Positions 1 through 7,365 of a stretch of 34,303 bases of DNA are shown one piece after another. Made by a program: the position numbers and the translations under genes. The stretch covers positions 1-34,303 of the forward strand of contig JAURWD010000251.1 in assembly GCA_030655145.1 (NCBI GenBank), in the 5' to 3' direction. Source of the DNA: Ferruginibacter sp. (GTDB lineage Bacteria > Bacteroidota > Bacteroidia > Chitinophagales > Chitinophagaceae). Every line of letters starts with the position of its first letter. The first letter of the stretch is position 1. The notes below the pieces were generated by a model. That model did not search any database and was not told where the DNA came from. It saw nothing but the letters and a program-made list of their open reading frames with translations.

Positions 1-90
1 TTCACCTCTTCCCATACCGAACAGAGAAGTTAAGCCCCTTATGGCCGATGGTACTGCACAAAAATGCGGGAGAGTAGGTAGCTGCCATAT
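1..90 (+). rRNA. rrf: 5S ribosomal RNA, 3' part (5' end outside window)
   Basis: The window opens inside a 5S rRNA gene. The internal loop segment CCGAACAGAGAAGTTAAGC and the late segments GATGGTACTGC and GGGAGAGTAGGT are hallmark 5S sequences in the right order and spacing. The first ~20-25 bases of the gene lie upstream of the window. The exact 3' end is uncertain by a few bases. It is presumably the last gene of an rRNA operon, since a terminator follows directly. Confidence 0.95.
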
Positions 91-96
91 TCTTTG

Positions 97-129
97 AACC
101 CTGTCTATTAAACCAGACAGGGTTTTTTT
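97..129 (+). terminator. Intrinsic terminator after 5S rRNA
   Basis: A perfect 10-bp stem pairs 97-106 (AACCCTGTCT) with 115-124 (AGACAGGGTT) around an 8-nt loop, and the 3' arm runs into a T tract at 123-129. Placed a few bases after the 5S gene, it should end the rRNA transcript and separate it from the nuo genes. Confidence 0.93.
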
Positions 130-158
130 ATGCGCAATAGCTTTGGATTCAAATGTTG

Positions 159-266
159 TTAAAGGAAATTCTGCTTAGCTCCTTCTCTAATTATCTCGTT
201 TTCCTGAAAATTTACACCCAGTTTCTTTGCTACCTCTTGTTTTATCCGGCCTAATTTTCTTTTCAT
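159..266 (-). CDS. Possible small basic peptide, 35 aa (doubtful)
   Basis: On the minus strand an ATG at 266 opens a 35-codon frame closed by TAA at 161-159. The product starts MKRKLGRIKQEVAKKLGV and is lysine/arginine-rich, with a pattern that could form an amphipathic helix followed by an acidic/basic tail. It lies between the 5S terminator and nuoA, head-to-head with nuoA. I do not recognise a family; the EVAKKLGV stretch loosely resembles many short helical proteins and proves nothing. No -7 box is visible upstream of it. It may be a chance frame or a gene remnant. Confidence 0.2.
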   Translation of the reverse strand: MKRKLGRIKQEVAKKLGVNFQENEIIREGAKQNFL

Positions 267-273
267 TTGTGAG

Positions 274-303
274 TTGTTATTTGCTTACCCTACACTATTT
301 TTG
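274..303 (+). promoter_or_regulatory. Bacteroidota-type promoter of nuoA
   Basis: TTG at 274-276 and TATTTTTG at 296-303 are separated by 19 nt. This matches the known Bacteroidota sigma-ABfr promoter pattern (TTG/TTTG, about 19 nt, TAnnTTTG). The last G of the -7 box is only 4 nt before the nuoA ATG (308), so the predicted transcription start falls on or next to the A of the start codon. Confidence 0.6.
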
Positions 304-307
304 CACA

Positions 308-697
308 ATGCAATTCTTTATTCTTCAAGCCACTAATACCGCATCCAACTATCTTCCTATCGGTATTCAATTGATTTTTGCTATCGGATTTATTGCTACT
401 ATGATGGTACTCACACATAGTTTTGGTCCTAAAAGAGTTTCAGCCGAAAAGTTGCAGAATTTCGAGAGTGGAATTGAGGTGAAAGGAAATGCACGTCAGC
501 CGATGGCCGTAAAATATTTTCTTGTTGCAATTTTGTTTGTGCTTTTTGACGTTGAGGTCATTTTCTTTTATCCATATGCCGTCAATTTTCGAGAATTAGG
601 CTGGAACGGTTTTTTTGCGGTTGTTATGTTTGTCGGCCTCTTTATTTCCGGGTTCATTTACATTATTAAAAAAGGCGCGCTTAATTGGGAGGATTAG
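308..697 (+). CDS. nuoA: NADH-quinone oxidoreductase subunit A
   Basis: NuoA (129 aa) is a small membrane subunit of complex I, near the quinone-channel junction. It has three predicted transmembrane helices: about residues 16-36, 73-93 and 99-120. The family core is clear: KRVSAEKLQNFESGIE in the first loop (NuoA/ND3 signature), then ARQPMAVKYFLVAILFVLFDVEVIF, given here in part as VKYFLVAILFVLFDVEVIFF. I chose ATG 308. A TTG at 227 would add 27 hydrophobic residues not typical of NuoA, and it would place the likely promoter (274-303) inside the gene. No Shine-Dalgarno site is visible. This is the first gene of the nuo cluster. Confidence 0.95.
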   Translation: MQFFILQATNTASNYLPIGIQLIFAIGFIATMMVLTHSFGPKRVSAEKLQNFESGIEVKGNARQPMAVKYFLVAILFVLFDVEVIFFYPYAVNFRELGWNGFFAVVMFVGLFISGFIYIIKKGALNWED

Positions 698-756
698 TCA
701 TTCACCAATGGCGAGGATTCCCCGTTAATCCCAACAAACTTGCTTATCTGTTGTTT

Positions 757-764
757 TAACTTTG
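757..764 (+). promoter_or_regulatory. Internal -7 promoter box ahead of nuoB
   Basis: TAACTTTG is a perfect TAnnTTTG match in the 105-bp gap between nuoA and nuoB. Predicted transcription starts around 768-769, giving a leader of about 35 nt before the nuoB ATG. No well-spaced -33 TTG is visible (the nearest, at 740-742, has only a 14-nt spacer), so this rests on one element. Confidence 0.45.
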
Positions 765-802
765 TAAAGGTTTGAGGTTACTCATTAACGAAAACACAAC
801 TC

Positions 803-1366
803 ATGTCACGTCCTGTTCAATATAACACGAAACTTAAAATGGTAGAGGCTCCCGAAGGAATGATGGGAGACGGCTTTATGGCGACCTCGCTGGAAAAAGT
901 TGTAGGATTAGCGCGAAAAAACTCAATTTGGCCACTCCCTTTTGCTACCTCTTGCTGTGGTATCGAATTTATGGCTACAATGGCAAGTCATTATGACCTG
1001 GCACGTTTTGGATCTGAACGTGTCGGCTTTTCTCCCCGCCAATGTGATCTTTTGATGGTGATGGGAACGATTTCAAAAAAAATGGGACCTGTTTTAAAAC
1101 AGGTATACCTGCAGATGGCCGAACCTCGATGGGTCCTATCTGTCGGAGCCTGCGCTTGTAGCGGAGGTATTTTTGACACTTATTCAGTTTTGCAGGGTAT
1201 CGACCAAGTTATCCCGGTTGATGTGTATGTGCCTGGATGTCCTCCCCGGCCGGAAGCTATTTTAGATGGCTTTATGAAGATCCAGGAGTTGGTCGGACAG
1301 GAGAGTTTACGTCGTAGAAATGGTGACAAGTACAAAGAATTAATGACGAGTTATGGAATTCAATAG
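803..1366 (+). CDS. nuoB: NADH-quinone oxidoreductase subunit B
   Basis: NuoB (187 aa) carries the terminal [4Fe-4S] cluster N2 that passes electrons to quinone at the NuoB/NuoD interface. The four expected ligands are visible: Cys51 and Cys52 in TSCCGIEFMAT, Cys117 in GACACSGG, and Cys146 in VPGCPPRPEAI. The tandem cysteine pair is diagnostic. Length fits the family. The gene starts at ATG 803, 105 bp after nuoA, with its own possible -7 box in the gap. It is soluble and sits in the peripheral arm. Confidence 0.97.
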   Translation: MSRPVQYNTKLKMVEAPEGMMGDGFMATSLEKVVGLARKNSIWPLPFATSCCGIEFMATMASHYDLARFGSERVGFSPRQCDLLMVMGTISKKMGPVLKQVYLQMAEPRWVLSVGACACSGGIFDTYSVLQGIDQVIPVDVYVPGCPPRPEAILDGFMKIQELVGQESLRRRNGDKYKELMTSYGIQ

Positions 1367-1417
1367 TCAATTTAGTAATATATAATTGATACAATCAATC
1401 TAACACGAGGCACGCTG

Positions 1418-1984
1418 ATGGCTTTAACCAACGAACTAATTAAACAGAGGCTGACTGAGAAGTTTGGAGAACAACTTATTGATTGGGTGGAACCCTATGG
1501 CATGCTGACTTTCACTGCTCCCAAAGACTTTAATCTAAAGGTTTTACAGTTTTTATTTGATGAAGAAGAACTTCGGTTTCGATTTCTAACAGATCTCCAG
1601 GCAGTGCATTATCCGGATAACATCGGCGAAGAACTTGCAGTTGTATATCACTTGCATAACATTGTTGACAACATCAGGATCCGCTTCAAAGTTTTTACCG
1701 ACATCAATCAACCAGACATTTTTAGTGCAACCGCCTTATACCAGGCGGCGAATTTTATGGAACGGGAAACCTTTGATTTCTTTGGAATCAATTTTCTCGG
1801 GCATCCAAATCTTATCCGGATTTTGAATGTTGACGAGATGGATTACTTTCCTATGCGTAAAGAGTTTCCTTTAGAAGATCAAACCAGGATAGATAAAGAC
1901 GATGAGATGTTTGGTAGAGAATTGGTTTTCCGAGAGCAGAACAAGATCAAGGCAACATTAGAAGCGGATACTAAATTAAATTAA
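1418..1984 (+). CDS. nuoC: NADH-quinone oxidoreductase subunit C
   Basis: NuoC (188 aa) is the 30-kDa-type subunit that packs against NuoD in the peripheral arm and binds no cofactor. The 30-kDa family signature is present at about residues 114-124 (ERETFDFFGIN), followed by GHPNLIRIL and a conserved acidic/proline C-terminal segment (FPMRKEFPLED). It is a separate gene here, not fused to nuoD as in E. coli. It starts at ATG 1418, 51 bp after nuoB; no -7 box is seen in that gap, so it is probably co-transcribed. Confidence 0.96.
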   Translation: MALTNELIKQRLTEKFGEQLIDWVEPYGMLTFTAPKDFNLKVLQFLFDEEELRFRFLTDLQAVHYPDNIGEELAVVYHLHNIVDNIRIRFKVFTDINQPDIFSATALYQAANFMERETFDFFGINFLGHPNLIRILNVDEMDYFPMRKEFPLEDQTRIDKDDEMFGRELVFREQNKIKATLEADTKLN

Positions 1985-2057
1985 CTTCAAAGCCAACTTT
2001 TTATAACTCTCAACTCCTCCGCAGGGTTAGAGAAAAACTCCCGTTTGGGCTCAATAA

Positions 2058-3281
2058 ATGAGTGATCAACACATATTATTACCGGAAGGCAGTATTGAAA
2101 AACTAACGACGACCCTAAACCTGGGGCCAACGCATCCGGCAACACACGGTGTTTTTCAAAATATCCTTGAACTTGATGGCGAAAGAATCATGAAGGCAAC
2201 TTCAACGGTAGGTTATATTCATCGAGCATTTGAAAAATTGGCCGAACGCAGGCCTCTTTACCAGATTACTCCTTTAACAGATCGTTTGAACTATTGTTCC
2301 TCTCCAATAAATAACATGGGGTGGCATATTACCTGTGAAAAGCTGTTGGGCGTAAAGCTTCCAAAGAGAGTTGATTATCTCAGGATAATAATCATGGAAT
2401 TGTCCCGCATTTCCGATCACCTGATATGTAACTCGATAGTAGGCGTTGATAGTGGTGCCTATTCGGGCTTTTTATACCTTATGCAATTTCGCGAGTTGAT
2501 TTACGAGATCTATGAAGAAGTTTGTGGATCCCGTCTAACAACCAACATCGGTCGTATTGGTGGCTTCGAACGAAATTTCACGAATCGTGCCTTTGAAAAG
2601 CTGGAGCAATTTCTGGCTACCTATCCCAAACAACTAAAAGAATTTGAAGCACTGTTTACGCGTAACCGCATCTTTATGGAACGAACCATTGGATGTGGAC
2701 CTATTTCCGCTGAACGGGCGTTGAATTATGGGTTTACAGGACCAAACTTACGCGCTGCCGGAGTTGATTACGACGTGCGGGCTCACACCCCATATAGTTC
2801 ATATGATGATCTTGAGTTTAATATTCCCGTTGGTAAAACAGGAGATTGTTACGACCGATTCCTGGTGAGGAATGAAGAAATGTGGCAAAGCATCAGCCTG
2901 ATTGAGCAAGCTTATAAAAAGGTACAGGAATTCAAAGGCGCTGAAGCAGAAGTTTTCCATGCTGACTCACCTGCCTATTATCTCCCCGAGAAAAAAGATG
3001 TGTACACAAAGATGGAAGCATTGATTTACCACTTCAAAATTGTGATGGGGGAAACAGATATTCCTGCTGGAGAGGTTTACTGCTCGGTGGAAGGTGGTAA
3101 CGGAGAACTTGGATTTTATTTAATCAGTGACGGAGGACGGACACCATACCGTTTGCATTTCAGGCGTCCATGCTTTATTTATTACCAGGCTTTCCCTGAG
3201 CTTGTTCAGGGTGGGATGCTAAGTGATGCGGTGATAACTATGAGTAGTTTAAACCTGATCGCGGGAGAATTGGACGCGTAG
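2058..3281 (+). CDS. nuoD: NADH-quinone oxidoreductase subunit D
   Basis: NuoD (407 aa) is the 49-kDa-type subunit, evolved from the large subunit of [NiFe] hydrogenase, and it forms most of the quinone-binding pocket. The N-terminal loop NLGPTHPATHGVFQ (about residues 21-34) holds the conserved histidines of the quinone site. The 49-kDa signature follows as GYIHRAFEKLAERR. The C-terminal part has the expected EVYCSVEGGNGELGFYL and GRTPYRLHFR segments. Length is normal. The start is ATG 2058, 73 bp after nuoC. Confidence 0.97.
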   Translation: MSDQHILLPEGSIEKLTTTLNLGPTHPATHGVFQNILELDGERIMKATSTVGYIHRAFEKLAERRPLYQITPLTDRLNYCSSPINNMGWHITCEKLLGVKLPKRVDYLRIIIMELSRISDHLICNSIVGVDSGAYSGFLYLMQFRELIYEIYEEVCGSRLTTNIGRIGGFERNFTNRAFEKLEQFLATYPKQLKEFEALFTRNRIFMERTIGCGPISAERALNYGFTGPNLRAAGVDYDVRAHTPYSSYDDLEFNIPVGKTGDCYDRFLVRNEEMWQSISLIEQAYKKVQEFKGAEAEVFHADSPAYYLPEKKDVYTKMEALIYHFKIVMGETDIPAGEVYCSVEGGNGELGFYLISDGGRTPYRLHFRRPCFIYYQAFPELVQGGMLSDAVITMSSLNLIAGELDA

Positions 3282-3366
3282 GTGAGCTAACCAGCTGAGT
3301 TTTTTTATCTAAGACTATTGCCTTATAACATATTTAACATCTTTAACTATTGAGCGCTCAAACAAT

Positions 3367-3858
3367 ATGATTCAATTTTCTCCTGAAAAATTAGACAAGG
3401 TTAATGAGATCATGAGTCGCTATCCAGCGGGAAGACACAAGAGCGCATTGATTCCGGTCCTTCATCTTGCCCAGCAAGAGTTTGGCGGTTGGCTTGATAC
3501 TCCTGTTATGGACTACGTTGCTACCTTACTAAAGATCGAGCCCATCGAAGTATATGAAGTGGCCAGTTTCTACAGTATGTATAATCTAAAACCCGTGGGC
3601 ATATATCTTTTTGAAGTTTGTCAAACCGGTCCCTGCATGGTGAACGGAAGCGATGCAATAATCGACTACATTAAAAAGAAATTAAACATCGCAGTTGGAG
3701 AAACGACAGCAGATAATTTATTTACCTTAAAAACAGTTGAGTGTTTAGGTGCCTGCGGTTATGCGCCCATGATGCAATTGGGCAATAATTACCGGGAACA
3801 TTTGACACCGGAAAAAGTCGATGCGATCATCGAAGAATGCAGGGCAAAAGCAAACTAA
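3367..3858 (+). CDS. nuoE: NADH-quinone oxidoreductase subunit E
   Basis: NuoE (163 aa) is the 24-kDa-type subunit with a thioredoxin-like [2Fe-2S] domain (cluster N1a), part of the NADH-oxidising module with NuoF. An N-terminal helical domain (residues 1-75, including VYEVASFYSMYN) is followed by the ferredoxin fold. The four cluster ligands are visible as Cys85 and Cys90 (CQTGPC), then Cys126 and Cys130 (CLGAC). Length is typical. It starts at ATG 3367, 85 bp after nuoD. The next gene is not nuoF but an unrelated VOC-family gene. Confidence 0.97.
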   Translation: MIQFSPEKLDKVNEIMSRYPAGRHKSALIPVLHLAQQEFGGWLDTPVMDYVATLLKIEPIEVYEVASFYSMYNLKPVGIYLFEVCQTGPCMVNGSDAIIDYIKKKLNIAVGETTADNLFTLKTVECLGACGYAPMMQLGNNYREHLTPEKVDAIIEECRAKAN

Positions 3859-3880
3859 CAGCGAGGCTAAATAAGATAGG

Positions 3881-4288
3881 ATGAAATTGAACCCATATTT
3901 ACACTTCAAAGGCAATGCGGAAGAAGCTTTAAACTTTTATGCAACCTGTCTAAACGGAGACATTACGCAAATTGGAAGATATGGAGATAGTCCTATGGCC
4001 TCGGATGAAGATTGGAAGCAGAAAATAATGCATGCACGACTCGTCTTTGACGGTAACCTCATAATGGTATCTGATGTTTTTAAGGGCCAGGAAGTTTCCA
4101 CCGAGGGAAATATCCAGATGAGCGTTGAGGTGGATAATCTTACCCAACTTGAAACCGTGTTTTATAAGATGGCAGATGGCGGTGTTGTTACGATGGCTTT
4201 GCAGGATACTTTTTGGGGAGCAAGATTTGGTATGCTGAAAGATAAATTTGGTGTAAGCTGGATGTTTAACTGTGAACAACAAAAATAA
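3881..4288 (+). CDS. VOC-superfamily protein, PhnB-like
   Basis: This 135-aa protein looks like the PhnB/glyoxalase-like branch of the vicinal oxygen chelate fold. It begins with NPYLHFKGNAEEALNFYATC, the family's usual opening (an F-x-G-x-A-x-E-A-x-x-F-Y pattern). It ends with WGARFGMLKDKFGVSWMFN, the usual closing strand with the D-x-F-G-x-x-W element. Members often lack proven enzymatic activity, so I give no substrate. It sits 22 bp after nuoE and its stop overlaps the next gene's ATG by one base (TAATG at 4286-4290), which suggests translational coupling. It has no expected role in complex I; its place in the cluster is unusual. Confidence 0.85.
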   Translation: MKLNPYLHFKGNAEEALNFYATCLNGDITQIGRYGDSPMASDEDWKQKIMHARLVFDGNLIMVSDVFKGQEVSTEGNIQMSVEVDNLTQLETVFYKMADGGVVTMALQDTFWGARFGMLKDKFGVSWMFNCEQQK

Positions 4289-4713
4289 TGAGAAACCTCC
4301 TGGTCTTATTTGCTATCACGTTCTCAACAGTTTTAGTGAAAGCTCAAACTGAAAATGACAAACTGGTCTCGACGATCAAAGGATTTCACCAATCACTGGT
4401 TGCAAAAAATATAACATCTATAAATCAGCAAACGGACAAGGCATTAAGCTATGGACACAGCAACGGTTGGGTAGAGACGAAAACGGAACTGATGAAAAAT
4501 CTTGAGTCCGGAAGCATGAAGTACGAATCCTATATTGAAGATAGCCTGGTTATCAGTTTGAATGGCAACGTAGCAAATGCAAGATTTTCCGCAGGTATAT
4601 CTGCTACGAAGGATGGAAAGAACAACTTGTTTCAATTGTATGTCCTGGAAGTTTGGGTAAAGAAGGGAAACCGTTGGTTACTGTTCGCAAGACAGGCAGT
4701 TAAGAAGCAATAA
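4288..4713 (+). CDS. Secreted DUF4440 / NTF2-like protein
   Basis: This 141-aa protein opens with a signal peptide (about residues 1-20, MRNLLVLFAITFSTVLVKAQ). The rest fits the SnoaL/NTF2-like DUF4440 fold: an N-terminal helix with FHQSLVAKNITSINQQ, a conserved SYGHSNGWVETKTEL segment, then beta strands ending with VKKGNRWLLFARQAVK. These proteins are small cone-shaped domains with varied or unknown functions. The signal peptide places it outside the cytoplasm, unlike the soluble Nuo subunits around it. Its ATG overlaps the stop of the VOC gene by one base, and nuoF follows 77 bp later. Confidence 0.8.
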   Translation: MRNLLVLFAITFSTVLVKAQTENDKLVSTIKGFHQSLVAKNITSINQQTDKALSYGHSNGWVETKTELMKNLESGSMKYESYIEDSLVISLNGNVANARFSAGISATKDGKNNLFQLYVLEVWVKKGNRWLLFARQAVKKQ

Positions 4714-4790
4714 CGTTTTAGGTCAGACGCTATTGATGAAAAGTCTTAGCGAGCATCGACTTGCATTTTAATCGTTTTAAGGGATTGTTT

Positions 4791-6146
4791 ATGAGTAGAA
4801 AATTATTACTGGAAAAGGAACATGTACCCGGGATTCGCTCATACGAAGTGTATCGCCGTGAGGGTGGTTATGCAAGTGTCGAAAAAGCGTTGAAGATGGC
4901 TCCTGCTGACATTGTGGAAGAAGTTAAAAAAAGTGGGTTGAGGGGAAGAGGAGGAGCTGGTTTTCCAACCGGAATGAAATGGAGTTTCCTTGCAAAACCT
5001 GAGGGTGTTCCTCGTTATCTTGTTTGTAATGCCGACGAGAGTGAACCAGGAACTTTCAAAGATCGTTACCTGATGGAATTCATTCCACACTTACTAATTG
5101 AAGGCATGATCGTAGCATCATTTGCCTTAGGTAGCAATGTTAGTTACATTTATATAAGGGGTGAATATGCCTGGATCACCGACATTCTCGAACAGGCGAT
5201 TTCCGAAGCCAGGCAAAATGGCTTTCTTGGTAGCAACATTCTGGGCACGGGGTTTAATTGTGAAATGTACGTTCAACGTGGAGCTGGTGCTTATATCTGT
5301 GGAGAGGAAACAGCTCTTATTGAAAGTCTTGAGGGCAAACGCGGAAATCCAAGAATTAAACCGCCGTTTCCCGCGGTAAAAGGACTTTGGGATTGTCCTA
5401 CCGTTGTAAATAATGTAGAAACACTTGCTGCTGTAGTGCCCATCATCAATGAAGGCGGGGAAGCCTACTCAAAGATCGGGGTCGGTAAAAGCACTGGCAC
5501 GAAACTAATTTCAGCCTGCGGAAATATCAACAAGCCCGGCATTTTCGAAATAGATATGACCATATCTGTGGAAGAGTTTATCTATAGCGATGAATATTGC
5601 GGTGGGATTCCAAATGGTAAAAAACTTAAAGCTTGTATTCCCGGCGGCTCGTCCGTTCCGATATTACCCGCAAACTTGCTTCTGACTACTGCCAAAGGCG
5701 AAAAACGAATGATGAATTATGAGAGCTTGGCCGATGGAAGCTTCGCCTCAGGCAGCATGATGGGTAGCGGAGGTTTTATTGTACTTGATGAGGATCAGTG
5801 CGTCGTTCGAAATACGCTGACCCTTGCAAGGTTTTACCATCATGAAAGTTGTGGCCAATGTAGCCCATGCAGGGAAGGAACCGGGTGGATGGAAAGGATT
5901 TTGAAAAAAATAGAATACGGGAAAGGGGAGTTAAAAGACATTGATTTACTCTGGGATATACAGCGCAAAATTGAAGGAAATACCATTTGCCCTTTAGGTG
6001 ACGCCGCTGCATGGCCGATAGCCGCAGCAATCCGTCATTTTAGAGATGAGTTTGAATGGCATGTATTGAATCCTGAAGAATGTCTCACCAGGAATTATGG
6101 ATTGGCACACTATGCGGATCCGATTCATGTGCCGGTGATGGCTTGA
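4791..6146 (+). CDS. nuoF: NADH-quinone oxidoreductase subunit F
   Basis: NuoF (451 aa) is the 51-kDa-type subunit that oxidises NADH using FMN and cluster N3. The glycine-rich FMN/NADH motif GRGGAGFPTG is at residues 52-61 and ADESEPGTFKDR at 81-92. GAGAYICGEETAL follows at about 164-176. The N3 [4Fe-4S] ligands are Cys354, Cys357, Cys360 (ESCGQCSPCREG) and Cys400 (TICPLGD). I chose ATG 4791. An in-frame TTG at 4761 would add ten residues (MHFNRFKGLF) outside the usual start. Length is normal for the family. Confidence 0.97.
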   Translation: MSRKLLLEKEHVPGIRSYEVYRREGGYASVEKALKMAPADIVEEVKKSGLRGRGGAGFPTGMKWSFLAKPEGVPRYLVCNADESEPGTFKDRYLMEFIPHLLIEGMIVASFALGSNVSYIYIRGEYAWITDILEQAISEARQNGFLGSNILGTGFNCEMYVQRGAGAYICGEETALIESLEGKRGNPRIKPPFPAVKGLWDCPTVVNNVETLAAVVPIINEGGEAYSKIGVGKSTGTKLISACGNINKPGIFEIDMTISVEEFIYSDEYCGGIPNGKKLKACIPGGSSVPILPANLLLTTAKGEKRMMNYESLADGSFASGSMMGSGGFIVLDEDQCVVRNTLTLARFYHHESCGQCSPCREGTGWMERILKKIEYGKGELKDIDLLWDIQRKIEGNTICPLGDAAAWPIAAAIRHFRDEFEWHVLNPEECLTRNYGLAHYADPIHVPVMA

Positions 6147-6209
6147 TAATGCGCTTTGTATTGAATAATTATTTATTGATTCAAGTCCGGGTTGATCCCG
6201 AAATAATAT

Positions 6210-7322
6210 ATGGCCGAAGAAATAAAAACTTTTAAAGTAACCATTGATAACATCACAATTGATGTTCCTGCGGGTACAACTGTTTTGAATGCAGCCCGTC
6301 AGATCGGGGGTGAAGTTGCTCCGCCTGCAATGTGCTACTATAGCAAGCTACAGGGCAGTGGGGGTAAATGTCGTACCTGCCTGGTTGAAGTCGCCGCAGG
6401 TTCTACCGCCGATCCGCGGCCGATGCCCAAACTCGTTGCATCCTGTCGCACAACTGTCATGGATGGTATGATCGTTAAAAATATCACCAGCGATAAAGTA
6501 AAAGATGCCAGGGCCGGAGTTGTAGAATTTCTCTTGTTGAATCATCCGCTGGATTGTCCTATTTGTGACCAGGCGGGCGAATGTCATTTGCAGGATCTCG
6601 GTTATGAGCACGGCAAAGAAGGGACTCGGTACGAATTTGCCCGGCGGACGTTTGAGAAGGAAGACATTGGTCCCTACATCCAGCTACACATGACCCGCTG
6701 CATTCTCTGCTACCGGTGTACTTATGTGGCTGACCAATTGACAGACAAAAGAGTTCACGGAATATTGGATAGGGGCGAACATGCAGAAATATCCACCTAC
6801 ATATCTAAGGCAATTGATAACGACTTTAGTGGAAATATGATTGATGTCTGCCCGGTAGGAGCCTTGACTGACCGTACCTTCCGTTTCAAAAACAGGGTTT
6901 GGTTTACCAAGCCTGTGGATGCGCATCGTACCTGTGACACCCCTGGTTGTTGCGGCAATGTTACTTTGTGGCTCCGTGGTAACGAAGTTTTCCGGGTAAC
7001 TGCTCGCAAAGACGAATGGGGTGAAGTGCAAAGTTTTGATGGAAAGCCTGGGTGGATATGCAATACTTGCCGCTTTGAAAAAAAGAAAACAGTGGATTGG
7101 GTGATCGAAGGTGTGACAAAAGTCAATCGCCATTCGGTTATTTCACAGGGGAACTACGAAAACCTGGTTATGCCGAAAGAAACCATCCAGGAAGTAATGG
7201 GCGGAAGAGAGCCGAAATTGCTCATGGACATTCATGACGAAAGCGAGGTAAATAAGCCGGGTGTACATTTAAGCGAGATCGCTGGTCCGGCTCATTCGGA
7301 TGTATTTGAGGAAAATCGATAG
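6210..7322 (+). CDS. nuoG: NADH-quinone oxidoreductase subunit G, short form
   Basis: This is NuoG (370 aa) reduced to its iron-sulfur part. Residues 1-85 form a [2Fe-2S] ferredoxin domain with Cys42, Cys54, Cys57 and Cys79. The His-Cys3 cluster N5 site is His112, Cys116, Cys119, Cys125. A further [4Fe-4S] set is Cys164, Cys167, Cys170, Cys214. A remnant of the first molybdopterin-oxidoreductase domain carries Cys242, Cys247, Cys248, Cys284 and Cys287, then the protein ends. E. coli NuoG is about 900 aa, so the large catalytically silent domain is missing. No frameshift is apparent and nuoH follows normally. The short form is known in Bacteroidota, to my recollection. Confidence 0.93.
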   Translation: MAEEIKTFKVTIDNITIDVPAGTTVLNAARQIGGEVAPPAMCYYSKLQGSGGKCRTCLVEVAAGSTADPRPMPKLVASCRTTVMDGMIVKNITSDKVKDARAGVVEFLLLNHPLDCPICDQAGECHLQDLGYEHGKEGTRYEFARRTFEKEDIGPYIQLHMTRCILCYRCTYVADQLTDKRVHGILDRGEHAEISTYISKAIDNDFSGNMIDVCPVGALTDRTFRFKNRVWFTKPVDAHRTCDTPGCCGNVTLWLRGNEVFRVTARKDEWGEVQSFDGKPGWICNTCRFEKKKTVDWVIEGVTKVNRHSVISQGNYENLVMPKETIQEVMGGREPKLLMDIHDESEVNKPGVHLSEIAGPAHSDVFEENR

Positions 7323-7365
7323 AAGAAAATTGGCCCCGAGCATTTAATATTCAACAGAACAGATT

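Noticed and set aside
227..307. TTG-initiated N-terminal extension of NuoA (27 extra residues)
   Set aside because: It would place the TTG-N19-TATTTTTG promoter inside the coding region and adds a hydrophobic stretch not usual in NuoA; ATG 308 gives the normal length.
6684..7133. 149-codon minus-strand frame opposite nuoG
   Set aside because: It lies fully inside a conserved gene, has no family-like features and no own promoter; treated as a shadow.
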